64,000 nt of DNA from Centipeda artemidis DSM 19719. GTDB taxonomy: Bacteria > Bacillota > Negativicutes > Selenomonadales > Selenomonadaceae. The stretch covers positions 1 to 64,000 of the forward strand of contig NZ_AUFU01000007.1 of NCBI RefSeq assembly GCF_000426665.1. Direction: 5' to 3'. Position numbers and translations under genes: made by a program. Every line of letters starts with the position of its first letter. Positions within the stretch are counted from its first letter, which is position 1. Of this stretch, positions 50,641 to 59,015 are shown piece by piece. The notes under the pieces were generated by a model, which saw only the letters and a list, made by a program, of their open reading frames with translations, ran no database searches and was not told the origin of the DNA.

Positions 50641-53600
50641 TCAAGATCGCTTGCCGAACCTATCCTCGCGATCCGCCGCTTCTCTGCTTTGCTCCGCGTA
50701 GGGCGCGTAGCGCTCCGGCTCGTGCGGATCGTAGGGTAGCGTCGGCACGCGCGGCACGCCGCCACCGTTGTAAGTCGTATCAAATACAAAATCTCTCAGC
50801 CGATCCTCAAATCCCGGCGTCGACTGCATATGTAGGATGAGTTTCAAATAGTCCTCAATGTTCTTATAGATAATGTCTTGAAGGACGCGGTCGCTCTCCG
50901 TGCGCGCATTCTGCGCATCCGAGTTTTTCATCGCGTTCCGATAGGCTCTGTCCTGCGCCACCTGTACTGGCAGCGAATAGATCTGCCGCCGCACCTCGTC
51001 GTCCTCCGTCCATACGATATTGCCGAACGACTTGTTAAACGCCGCCACGATCTCAGAGAGCGGATCGAGCTCCGGCGCCGTCGGATGCGCCGCAGATCCC
51101 GTCGGCACGGGCGAGAGCACTGCATCCTCATCCGCACAGAGGATCGCGATCGCCTCCCGCGCCGCGTTCCGATAGCTGCCGAGGTCAACCGTCTCTAGAA
51201 TGCCCTCCGCGAGATCTTCCTCCGGGGGCGAGGGCAGCTTTGGCACGAGCAGATGCAAAAAGATGGACATCTTCTCCCACGCCGCATTGCTGGAGGAGAG
51301 AATCATCGCGAGGAACTGATAGGTGCGGACAAAATTCTTTGCCGCCGACTTAAACGCGATCTGCTCCCCCACCTCTAGCTCCATATAACGCGCGGCACAC
51401 GCATCAAGCGTCGGATCGAGCAGCGGGCGTTCCGCTCCCTCAAGGAAGCGCCGCACGACGCGCTCCACATCGCTCCCCGCATAGACCTCATAGCCCTCCA
51501 TCACCGCGATCAGATCGTGGAGCTTATTCGGATCGGTCTCCCCTGCGAGCAGCGTCGTCCGATAGTACTTTGCAAAAGCGTCGGCGACGTCCCCCTCGTT
51601 ATTCGCAAAGTCGAGCACACAGACCTCGCGCTTGCCGGGATATGCCCGGTTCAGCCGTGAGAGCGTCTGCACCGCAGAGATCCCCGCGAGCTTCTTGTCC
51701 ACATACATCGCCGTCAAGAGCGGCTCGTCAAATCCCGTCTGGAACATGTCCGCCACAACGAGAATGCGATAGGGATCTTCCTTGAACCGTGCGGGAATAT
51801 CCGTATCGGGGAAACCGTTCATCTCGGCGCAGGTCACGCCCTCATGCTCCCCCGAGAACGCGATCAGCGCACGATAGGAACGTCCCTCCGCTGCGAGCGC
51901 ATCGTTCACCGCCCGATAGTAAGCGGCGCAACACTCGATGCTGCTTGTCACGATCATCGCGCGCGCCTTACCCCCGAGCCGCCGCGCCACCGACGCGCAA
52001 AAATGCTCCGCCATCACCGCCGCTTTTTGCGCGATAACATTCCTCTTTCCTTCGACGAATGCGCGCAGCTTCTTCTGTGCGCGCCTCGTATCAAACATCG
52101 GATCGTCCTCAACCGTCCGGACGATACGATACCAGCTCTCAACCGTCGTGTAATTCTTCAGCACATCGAGGATAAAGCCTTCCTCGATCGCCTGCTTCAT
52201 CGTATAGACATGGAACGGACGGTGCATCATCGCGCCGTCCTCCTCATAGCGCATCCCAAATAGCTCTTCCGTCTTATTCTTCGGCGTCGCCGTGAATGCA
52301 AAATAGCTCGCATTCGGGAGGAGTCTCCGAGACTCCATCAGTTCATTGATCTTGTCCTCATCGTCGGTCGCGAGAGCGCCCTCGCCGCCCGCGAGCGTCC
52401 GATTCATCTGCGCCGCATTGCGCCCCGTCTGCCCCGCGTGCGCCTCGTCGATGATGATGGCAAAATGCCGCCCTGCAAGAGACGCGTTCATCGCCTGCGC
52501 GATGTAGGGGAACTTCTCGATCGTCGTCACGATGATCCGCTTGCCGTCCGCGATCGCCTTGCGCAGCGTAGAGGAGCGCTTCGCCCACGTAAAAGTACTC
52601 CTCACCTGCATGAACTGCTTCACCGTCTCGCGAATTTGCCGATCAAGAATCCGCCTATCCGTCACCACGAGCACCGAGTCCACCATCGGACGCCCGTCCC
52701 GCATCAGACCGACCAGCCCGTGCGCGAGCCACGCGATCGAGTTCGACTTCCCGCTCCCCGCACTGTGCTGCACGAGATACCGCCTACCGATCCCATGCGT
52801 GCGCACATCCGCGAGCAGACGCTCCACACAGTCGAACTGATGATAGCGCGGGAAGATCATCTTCTCCCCCTTGCCTTCCCCCGTCTCTTTCACGAGCTGC
52901 GCATAGCCCTCGATGATGCGCGAGAGCTTCGCGCGCGTTAGAATATCCTGCCACAGATAGTCTGTCATCAGCCCCGCGGGATTCGGCGGATTGCCCGCGC
53001 CCCCTTGATATCCCTTATTAAACGGCAGGAACACAGACGCCTTACCCGTAAGCTGCGCCGAGAACATGACGGTGCGGTCGTCCACGGCAAAATGCACCAT
53101 GCATCGCTTGAACGAAAAGAGCAGATCGCGCGGCGAGCGATCCTCCCGGTACTGCCGCACCGCGTCCGCCGTCGATTGCTTCGTCAGACTGTTTTTTAGC
53201 TCCATCGTGATGAGCGGCAGCCCGTTGACAAAGATGCAGAGATCGAGCGCGAGCCGCGCCCCCGCCGTATAGCGGAGCTGACGTGTCACGCTGAAAATAT
53301 TCTCATCATAGAGTGCCTTTGCCTCGGCGTTCCCCTCCGTTGGCGTCACATAGTAGAACGTGAAGTGTGCGGCGCGATCCTTGATGCCGCGGCGCAGGAC
53401 ATCCACGATGCCGCGCTTTGCGATCTCTGAGGAGAGCCGCCCTAGGAAGGCACGCCGCCCCCGCTCGTCCGCGAGACCGCCGAGCTTTTCCATCTCCGCC
53501 GCCTGCGTCTTCCGAAGGAAGCGAAAGAGCCGCGTCTCATCGACCGCGAACGCCTCGTTGTAGTCGGCGTTCGTCCCCTCCTCATAGCCGTTCCGGTCGG

Positions 53601-53658
53601 TGAGATATGAAACAATCAGCGACTCCAGCCCGCTCTCCTTCGTATTCGTGCAGCTCAT
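50641..53658 (-). CDS. hsdR: type I restriction enzyme R subunit
   Basis: Motor and nuclease subunit of a type I restriction-modification system, 1005 residues. The nuclease PD-(D/E)XK core lies around Asp139 and MELKNSLTKQ (Glu153, Lys155). Walker A is HSAGSGKS (298-305), the helicase DEAH box is at 404-407 (IIIDEAHAGQ), and SYFAFTATPKNKTEELFG and QTLSRLNRAYPGKREVCVLD are later motor motifs. ATG 53658 follows GGAGG just after the hsdS stop; a longer frame to 53769 is inside hsdS. All motifs are intact, so it should be active. It is third in hsdM-hsdS-hsdR. Confidence 0.94.
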   Translation of the reverse strand: MSCTNTKESGLESLIVSYLTDRNGYEEGTNADYNEAFAVDETRLFRFLRKTQAAEMEKLGGLADERGRRAFLGRLSSEIAKRGIVDVLRRGIKDRAAHFTFYYVTPTEGNAEAKALYDENIFSVTRQLRYTAGARLALDLCIFVNGLPLITMELKNSLTKQSTADAVRQYREDRSPRDLLFSFKRCMVHFAVDDRTVMFSAQLTGKASVFLPFNKGYQGGAGNPPNPAGLMTDYLWQDILTRAKLSRIIEGYAQLVKETGEGKGEKMIFPRYHQFDCVERLLADVRTHGIGRRYLVQHSAGSGKSNSIAWLAHGLVGLMRDGRPMVDSVLVVTDRRILDRQIRETVKQFMQVRSTFTWAKRSSTLRKAIADGKRIIVTTIEKFPYIAQAMNASLAGRHFAIIIDEAHAGQTGRNAAQMNRTLAGGEGALATDDEDKINELMESRRLLPNASYFAFTATPKNKTEELFGMRYEEDGAMMHRPFHVYTMKQAIEEGFILDVLKNYTTVESWYRIVRTVEDDPMFDTRRAQKKLRAFVEGKRNVIAQKAAVMAEHFCASVARRLGGKARAMIVTSSIECCAAYYRAVNDALAAEGRSYRALIAFSGEHEGVTCAEMNGFPDTDIPARFKEDPYRILVVADMFQTGFDEPLLTAMYVDKKLAGISAVQTLSRLNRAYPGKREVCVLDFANNEGDVADAFAKYYRTTLLAGETDPNKLHDLIAVMEGYEVYAGSDVERVVRRFLEGAERPLLDPTLDACAARYMELEVGEQIAFKSAAKNFVRTYQFLAMILSSSNAAWEKMSIFLHLLVPKLPSPPEEDLAEGILETVDLGSYRNAAREAIAILCADEDAVLSPVPTGSAAHPTAPELDPLSEIVAAFNKSFGNIVWTEDDEVRRQIYSLPVQVAQDRAYRNAMKNSDAQNARTESDRVLQDIIYKNIEDYLKLILHMQSTPGFEDRLRDFVFDTTYNGGGVPRVPTLPYDPHEPERYAPYAEQSREAADREDRFGKRS

Positions 53659-53669
53659 CGCGCATCCTC

Positions 53670-54341
53670 CTATTCCATGGACGGATTTGTCGGGATCTCG
53701 GCGTCCCGAACGTCGATCTTTCCGGTGACGACATCGGAGATCAGTGTTGATTTGAGTTCTTTCAAGCATTTGATTTGTTCTTCCAGCTTTGAAATCCCCG
53801 CATCTATCGCAGATATTTTCGAATCCAAATAGCGCACGATTTGATCCTGCTCGTCACGTGGCGGGACAACAATTTTTATGTTCAACAAGTCATTCGCGGA
53901 TAGGGTTTGACGTACACCTGCCCCAAGACCATTAAAGATTTGTCTCAACCACAAGTCATAGTATTGAAAATAAAAATATCTTGTATTAATATCGCATTTT
54001 GCAGACAGACGTATATAGGCAGAACTCATGATTCCCCGCTCAGGAACAAGTCCCACCCTGCTGGTAGAAATATTTTCAAGGTCAATGAGCTTAAATACCA
54101 AATCATCTTTTTCAAAGATTTGATAGGTTCGGTAATCACTTGGACTTAATCCAATAGGTTTCTCCCTATTATTTCGGACGACGCCTTGCAGTGTCAATGA
54201 CAGTATATTTCCTTCTTCATTATTTTTATTTTTCTCTGTTTGCGTTGCAAATAGTGTTTTACACTTCACATATCCCCAATGCTTTGGCACATTTGTCAAC
54301 CACGATTGATCTGTTGTTTTATAGGTTTTGTATCGCTTCAT
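53670..54341 (-). CDS. hsdS: type I restriction specificity subunit, half size
   Basis: DNA-recognition subunit with a single target-recognition domain. At 223 residues it is about half the usual 400. It starts SWLTNVPKHWGYVKCKTLFA, typical of an HsdS first conserved region, has one variable domain (about 20-160) and one coiled-coil spacer (PPRDEQDQIVRYLDSKISAI followed by DAGISKLEEQIKCLKELKST). The end VTGKIDVRD is normal and there is no sign of a frameshift, so a second half is absent rather than broken here. The DNA is clearly more AT-rich than hsdM and hsdR, which suggests replacement by transfer. Two copies could pair to read a palindromic site. Confidence 0.88.
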   Translation of the reverse strand: MKRYKTYKTTDQSWLTNVPKHWGYVKCKTLFATQTEKNKNNEEGNILSLTLQGVVRNNREKPIGLSPSDYRTYQIFEKDDLVFKLIDLENISTSRVGLVPERGIMSSAYIRLSAKCDINTRYFYFQYYDLWLRQIFNGLGAGVRQTLSANDLLNIKIVVPPRDEQDQIVRYLDSKISAIDAGISKLEEQIKCLKELKSTLISDVVTGKIDVRDAEIPTNPSME

Positions 54342-54353
54342 TCTATCATTTCC

Positions 54354-56342
54354 TCAATAGTTGAGTACAGCGTTAAGTAGTCTATTGCTTGCATCTTCCA
54401 CAACACGAATATCATGAACAATCTCATCAATTTTCCTTAGCTCCAACGGTCGATAAAAATACTTCGTGAAGCTAATCTCATAGCCGATCTCAGTTTTCTT
54501 CTCGTCGATATAGGCGTCGGGCGCATAGGGGCGCACTTCGTTCTCGATGAACGCCGCAATCCCGCCCGGATAGTTCAGCGGGACGTTCTCGGTATCGCGG
54601 AGCGCGGAGTCGGCTTCGCCCGCGACAGGCTGTGCCGCAGGATCTTTAACGGTGATATGGGGACGCAGTTTTTTCAGCAGGGCGGGCTTCAGTCCCGTCG
54701 CCTTTGCAAACGCCGTCCAGTCGTCAAGCGGCGCGGTATCGAGCGCCCTTTGGTAGGCGGCGCGCTCCTCGGCAGTGCCGAACAGTCCCGCGGGGAGTGT
54801 GCGCTCCCGTTCGATCCGCAGACGCAGGGGACGCTCCACGGTCACCGACCAAAAGCCGAACTCTTTGCCCTCAAATATTTTGCTGACGTCGCTTTCTTCA
54901 TATGCCAAAAAGATGCGCAGTATCTCCGCACGAAGCTCGGGAGTAAATTCGCAGTTTTTCTTGCCGAGATTTTTCCTGAGCGGCGACTTCATCGCGGTCG
55001 CGTCGATGAGTTGTATCTTCCCTTTGCGACGCTTTTCTTTTTTGTTCGACAGAATCCAAATGTAGGTGCCGATGCCCGTATTGTAGAACATATTCTCCGG
55101 CAAGGCGATGATCGCCTCAACAAGGTCGTTCTCGATCATAAAGCGGCGCGCGTTGCTCTCGCCGCTGCCTGCATCCCCGGTAAAGAGGGACGATCCGTTG
55201 TGCACCTCGGCGATACGGCTGCCGAGCTTTGTATTTTGCTTCATCTTCGCGATGTTGTTCAGCAGGAAGAGGAGCTGTCCGTCACTCACGCGCGGGAATG
55301 CGGCAAGGCGTTCTCCGTCCGCGAGTGTGACGCGAAACCGCGGGTCTTTGATGTCCGATTTCCCGCCCATTTTGGTAGCGTCGGCTTTCCAATTTTTACC
55401 GTAGGGCGGATTGGACAGCATGAAGTCAAAGTACATCTTTGCGTGATGATCCTCGGAGAGCGTCGAGCCGTATTTGATGTTTCCCGCTTCAGCGCCGTCC
55501 CCTTTGAGCAACATATCCGCGGTGCAGATAGCGTAGGTCTCAGGGTTCACCTCCTGTCCGTAGAGGTGGATGGAGACTGCCTTGCCGTGCTCCTCGGCAA
55601 GCTCCTGCAGACGTGCCTGCGCGACGGTGAGTATTCCGCCCGTACCGCTCGCGCCGTCATAACAGGAATACGTTGCGTCTAGGAGTTCATGACGGATGGG
55701 GACGAAGATGAGATCTGCCATGAGTTCTACGACATCACGCGGCGTCCAGTGCTCGCCCGCCTCTTCATTATTGTCTTCGTTGAATTTGCGGATGAGTTCT
55801 TCAAAGATCGTACCCATGCTGTGATTGTCAAGCCCCGGGTGCAGGACATCTTTTTTCTCCGCGTCCTTATAGATCGGATAGGGGCTGAGGTTGATGTCCG
55901 AGGCGGTGAATTTTTCGATGACTGCGCCGAGGATGCCCGCGTCGTCCATGGTATCAATCTGCGTGCGGAATTTGAATTTATCCAAAATCTCCTGTACGTT
56001 CGGAGAGAAGCCGTTGAGATACGCAATGAAATCAGCTTTCAGGTTCTGCTCGTTTGTACGGCTCGTGAGATCCTTGAGCAAAAAGGGAGAGTCGTTGTAA
56101 AACGCCTGTCCCGCTTTGATGCAGAGGGTTTCCGGCGGGACGTCCACATGTGCGTCCTCGAATTTGCGCTTGGCCGCGAGCACCGCTCCCTTCGTCTCCT
56201 CGAGTACGCTGTCGAGCCGGCGAATGACGGTCATCGGCAGGATGACATCGCGGTACTTCCCGCGCTGATAAATATCGCGCAAACATTCGTCTGCGATCCC
56301 CCAGATAAAACTGACGATTGCGTTGTGCGTTTGATGATCCAT
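54354..56342 (-). CDS. hsdM: type I restriction-modification methyltransferase subunit
   Basis: N6-adenine methyltransferase of the type I system, 662 residues. An N-terminal helical HsdM_N domain is followed by GEHWTPRDVVELMADL (196-211), the SAM motif DGASGTGG (229-236) and the catalytic NPPY (311-314). After the catalytic core a long C-terminal region (from about 520) carries the coiled coil that contacts HsdS. AGAGGAA precedes the ATG. It is the first gene of hsdM-hsdS-hsdR, with 12-bp gaps, and has a good promoter upstream. Confidence 0.94.
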   Translation of the reverse strand: MDHQTHNAIVSFIWGIADECLRDIYQRGKYRDVILPMTVIRRLDSVLEETKGAVLAAKRKFEDAHVDVPPETLCIKAGQAFYNDSPFLLKDLTSRTNEQNLKADFIAYLNGFSPNVQEILDKFKFRTQIDTMDDAGILGAVIEKFTASDINLSPYPIYKDAEKKDVLHPGLDNHSMGTIFEELIRKFNEDNNEEAGEHWTPRDVVELMADLIFVPIRHELLDATYSCYDGASGTGGILTVAQARLQELAEEHGKAVSIHLYGQEVNPETYAICTADMLLKGDGAEAGNIKYGSTLSEDHHAKMYFDFMLSNPPYGKNWKADATKMGGKSDIKDPRFRVTLADGERLAAFPRVSDGQLLFLLNNIAKMKQNTKLGSRIAEVHNGSSLFTGDAGSGESNARRFMIENDLVEAIIALPENMFYNTGIGTYIWILSNKKEKRRKGKIQLIDATAMKSPLRKNLGKKNCEFTPELRAEILRIFLAYEESDVSKIFEGKEFGFWSVTVERPLRLRIERERTLPAGLFGTAEERAAYQRALDTAPLDDWTAFAKATGLKPALLKKLRPHITVKDPAAQPVAGEADSALRDTENVPLNYPGGIAAFIENEVRPYAPDAYIDEKKTEIGYEISFTKYFYRPLELRKIDEIVHDIRVVEDASNRLLNAVLNY

Positions 56343-56374
56343 TGCCGTTCCTCTTTCATCTTGGTATACGTTTT

Positions 56375-56402
56375 ATTATACAGATTAGGCGAAATAAAAC
56401 AA
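56375..56402 (-). promoter_or_regulatory. promoter of hsdMSR
   Basis: On the minus strand TTGTTT (56397-56402), a 16-bp spacer and TATAAT (56375-56380), about 33 bp before the hsdM start. Confidence 0.65.
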
Positions 56403-56529
56403 TCCTAAATTGTGCGATGCAGTCGATATATCTAGCGAGGCGGCGCGATTTATGGTAAAATTGGTACGAGGAGGGATGCCCCTTGATGCAGCGTAAAAAT
56501 GGCGGGATCTGACCATCACCGACGACTAT

Positions 56530-57318
56530 ATGTTCAAGCTCATCATGAGTTACAAACGTATTTGCAAGCACCTCATTGAGCGGGTACTCGGCATCGAGGT
56601 GAAAGATATTGCCTACATCGAAAACGAATATCCACTCAAGAGCACACATGAGAGCAAGGGCGTTCGTCTCGACGTATTCGTCGCCGATACTGCCGGCTCG
56701 CGGTTCGTCCTAGAGATGCAGGTGCGCAATTACGGCGCACGGGAAATCGGCAGGCGCAGCCGTTTTTATCAAACGACCATCGATTTTGACTTCCTCACGA
56801 CGGGGGAAGCATACAAAGACCTCGGCGATGCCTATGTGATTTTCTTCTGCCCTTTCCCGCTGTGGGGCGGCGAGCGGCGCGTCTATACGTTTGAGAATAC
56901 CTGCCGCGAGGATAAAAATCTGACCTTACAGGACGGCATGACGAAGGTATTCCTCAGTTCCGCCGGAAAACCGACGGACGATATTGATCCCGAGGTCAAC
57001 GATTTCCTGAACTACATGAACGGCATCCTCGGGGACAGCCCCTTTATTCGGGAAATCGACGAAGAGATCCGACGACTCAAGGAAAACGGTGAAAAGGAGG
57101 AGCTATATATGAATTTCCTAATGAGCATCAATGACGACCTGATCGAAGCCCGCGCCGAAGCGCGCAAAGAAGGCAGAGCCGAAGGTACAGAAAAGACACA
57201 AATATCCGCGCTCAAAAACCTCATGAAGGACCTAAATCTGTCTCTTGAAAAAGCAATGGACGCTTTGGGGATTCCGTCAAACGACCGCGCAAAGTATGCG
57301 GCGATGATACAGAATTGA
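56530..57318 (+). CDS. PD-(D/E)XK nuclease-family (Rpn/PDDEXK_2) protein, N-terminus interrupted
   Basis: 262 residues from ATG 56530. The core has the Rpn/PDDEXK_2 transposase-like nuclease pattern: ESKGVRLDVFVADTAGSRFV then LEMQVRNY (catalytic Asp and Glu-x-Gln), then RSRFYQTTIDFDFLTTGEAY. The C-terminus is charged and helical (ARAEARKEGRAEGTEKTQ). Conserved family residues LTITDDYMF straddle the proposed start. In frame upstream lie ATG 56476 with GAGGAGGG and then a TAA at codon 7 (56494-56496). So the original start appears cut off by a nonsense codon, and ATG 56530 has no ribosome site. It may be a recent pseudogene. It is divergent from hsdM, and Rpn proteins often accompany defence or mobile loci. 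Confidence 0.75.
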   Translation: MFKLIMSYKRICKHLIERVLGIEVKDIAYIENEYPLKSTHESKGVRLDVFVADTAGSRFVLEMQVRNYGAREIGRRSRFYQTTIDFDFLTTGEAYKDLGDAYVIFFCPFPLWGGERRVYTFENTCREDKNLTLQDGMTKVFLSSAGKPTDDIDPEVNDFLNYMNGILGDSPFIREIDEEIRRLKENGEKEELYMNFLMSINDDLIEARAEARKEGRAEGTEKTQISALKNLMKDLNLSLEKAMDALGIPSNDRAKYAAMIQN

Positions 57319-57351
57319 CGCTGTTGAACAGCCCGGCAAATTTTAACAAGT

Positions 57352-57393
57352 AAAAGAGACTGATGCACAAATATCTGTGCATCAGTCTCTTTT
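57352..57393. terminator. bidirectional terminator between the Rpn-like gene and tsaC
   Basis: AAAAGAGACTGATGCACA pairs with TGTGCATCAGTCTCTTTT, an 18-bp perfect stem with a 6-nt loop, A-rich on one side and T-rich on the other. It serves both convergent genes. Confidence 0.88.
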
Positions 57394-57408
57394 GTTGATA
57401 AGTTTTCT

Positions 57409-58476
57409 TTAGGATACGTATTCTCCTACAATGATTATATTTCCTCCGCTCGCTTTGCGCAGGCGGTTCATGACGGCAAGTCCAAGCCCGTGTTCGTCCG
57501 TCCCCTCGGCGAGGAGCGCCCCGGCGTCCGTATTGTCAAACCGGCGGAGTGCATCGTAAAGACAATTCGCATACGCGGCATCATCGCCGCGTGCGCCGCA
57601 GGCGTAAACATACGCGGGCGATATGAGGCCCGTGAGCGCGGCACAGGTCTCCCGAGATGCAATCAGCCCGACCTGCGTCCCCTCCGCCCTGCGCCGCAGA
57701 ATCTCTGCGCGGAGCGCCGCCGTCACGGTATCGGGCGCGCCCGTATAGACGGTGAGTGATGCGCGCGGCGCATAATGTCGGTACTTCATGCCCGGGGCAC
57801 GCGGCACGGCATCCGCCGCCGTGAGCGCAGGATCGACGCGCACCTCCATCTGCGGCAGTTCCGCCGCAATCATCTCACGCGTGACGGCGCCCGGGCGCAG
57901 GACGGTCACGATCCCGTCCTCCGTACAGTCCACAATCGTGGACTCGACCCCCCAGCGGCACGCGCCGCCATCGAGGATGCACGGAATGCGCCCCGCAAGA
58001 TCGTCTGAGACCATCGCCGCCGTCGTCGGACTGGGACGCCCCGAGGTATTCGCGGACGGCGCGGCGATGGGAACGCCCGCCGCACGAATGAGGGCGCGCG
58101 CAATGTCATGGTCGGGACAGCGCACGCCGACGGTCGAGAGCCCCCCCGTCACGATGTCCGGAACATGCGCCGCCTTTGGCAAAATCACGGTGATGGGGCC
58201 GGGCGCAAACGCCGTGAGAAGATGCGCCGCGGCGGGTGTGACGATGCGCGCCGCATCCGCCGCCATGGAGAGGTCGGCGATATGCAGGATGAGCGGGTTA
58301 TCGGAAGGACGCCCCTTCGCCGCGTAGATGCGCGCACAAGCCGCCACGTCCAACCCGTTCGCCCCGAGCCCGTAGACCGTCTCGGTCGGAAATGCGACGA
58401 GCGCGCCGTCACGAATCATCTGCGCGGCATGTGCAATGTCCGCATCGCGTACGGGAGATATGATTTGCGTTTGCAT
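57409..58476 (-). CDS. tsaC: L-threonylcarbamoyladenylate synthase (Sua5 type)
   Basis: Makes threonylcarbamoyl-AMP from threonine, bicarbonate and ATP for the t6A37 modification of tRNAs reading ANN codons. 355 residues: the YrdC-type catalytic domain (DGALVAFPTETVYGLGANGL, AAKGRPSDNPLILHI, TVGVRCPDHDIARALI, APSANTSGRPSPT) plus the C-terminal Sua5 domain (from about 215, GMKYRHYAPRASLTVY), so it is the long Sua5 form. A GGAGG ribosome site precedes the ATG. It is usually grouped with prmC and prfA as here, but a 535-bp non-coding island separates it from prmC. Confidence 0.94.
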   Translation of the reverse strand: MQTQIISPVRDADIAHAAQMIRDGALVAFPTETVYGLGANGLDVAACARIYAAKGRPSDNPLILHIADLSMAADAARIVTPAAAHLLTAFAPGPITVILPKAAHVPDIVTGGLSTVGVRCPDHDIARALIRAAGVPIAAPSANTSGRPSPTTAAMVSDDLAGRIPCILDGGACRWGVESTIVDCTEDGIVTVLRPGAVTREMIAAELPQMEVRVDPALTAADAVPRAPGMKYRHYAPRASLTVYTGAPDTVTAALRAEILRRRAEGTQVGLIASRETCAALTGLISPAYVYACGARGDDAAYANCLYDALRRFDNTDAGALLAEGTDEHGLGLAVMNRLRKASGGNIIIVGEYVS

Positions 58477-58597
58477 GGCGCGTTCCTCCTTTCCGAATGT
58501 GTTGCTGTGCGCATAAAGCGATGCAGTTTCTTAATTATCGTTCGGCGTACATATTACGAGGGCATTGTCATACATACGTTGATAGCGAGGGAGAATT

Positions 58598-58651
58598 ATG
58601 TATATGGCGTTCCCCGGAAGCGGCGAAGGTGTGTGCTCTCGCGACGCCTAG
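58598..58651 (+). CDS. 17-codon ORF with ribosome site, unknown
   Basis: GAGGGAG lies 5-6 nt before ATG 58598. The peptide MYMAFPGSGEGVCSRDA ends at TAG. It falls inside the structured region upstream of tsaC on the other strand. It could be a leader-type peptide or chance; nothing else supports translation. Confidence 0.15.
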   Translation: MYMAFPGSGEGVCSRDA

Positions 58652-58990
58652 CATCACCCGAAGGGGCGGGGCGGCACGATAACCGGACGAGAGATGCGAA
58701 GATGTGAGAACGCCGTCATACGGCTCTTAGAGCAGAGCTACGCAGAGCCGTGGCGGTGTACTTTCTAAAAATCGTTTATGGACTGCCGTCCCGTTTGCGC
58801 CGCGGAGTGAAGTACACACCTGAGCTGCAAGGTAAACGTAAACGCCGTGACACAGCTATGCGCCAAAATCCCGACTCATACCGATACCTGAGTGACACGG
58901 AAGTTTGGATGCAGAGCAAGGAACAAGAGAAATACAAGCGAAGGTGTAGTTAAGAGCTACGTCGAGCGCAGTATTTCTCGCAGTGACACA
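58615..58990. repeat. structured non-coding island with nested inverted and direct repeats
   Basis: The 535-bp gap 58477-59011 holds no convincing gene. It contains three GCGAAG(G/A)TGT modules (58623, 58695, 58938), a CGGCTCT/AGAGCCG hairpin (58721-58750), inverted GTGTACTT/GAAGTACAC (58756, 58808) and inverted GAGAAATAC/GTATTTCTC (58927-58935, 58971-58979) with inner GTAG/CTAC and GCG/CGC stems. Two similar AGAGCTACGnnGAGC blocks and two copies of a 27-bp repeat also occur. It looks like duplicated structured elements, possibly RNA. Confidence 0.5.
58847..58873 (-). repeat. 27-bp REP-like repeat, copy away from a gene
   Basis: Plus-strand sequence GTGACACAGCTATGCGCCAA then AATCCCG, identical over 27 bp to 58983-59009, 136 bp away. 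This copy is not at a stop codon. Confidence 0.7.
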
Positions 58991-59015
58991 GCTATGCGCC
59001 AAAATCCCGTGTCAC
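58983..59015 (-). repeat. 27-bp REP-like repeat at the prmC stop codon
   Basis: Identical to 58847-58873 for 27 bp. It ends TGTCAC, which pairs with its own GTGACA to form a hairpin. On the minus strand the repeat starts at the prmC TGA stop. Related sequences sit at stop codons at 17562-17584 and 18782-18802. Confidence 0.7.

Noticed and set aside
58750-58953. 67-codon ORF in the island between tsaC and prmC
   Set aside because: It spans inverted and direct repeats, lacks a ribosome site and has a composition expected by chance.
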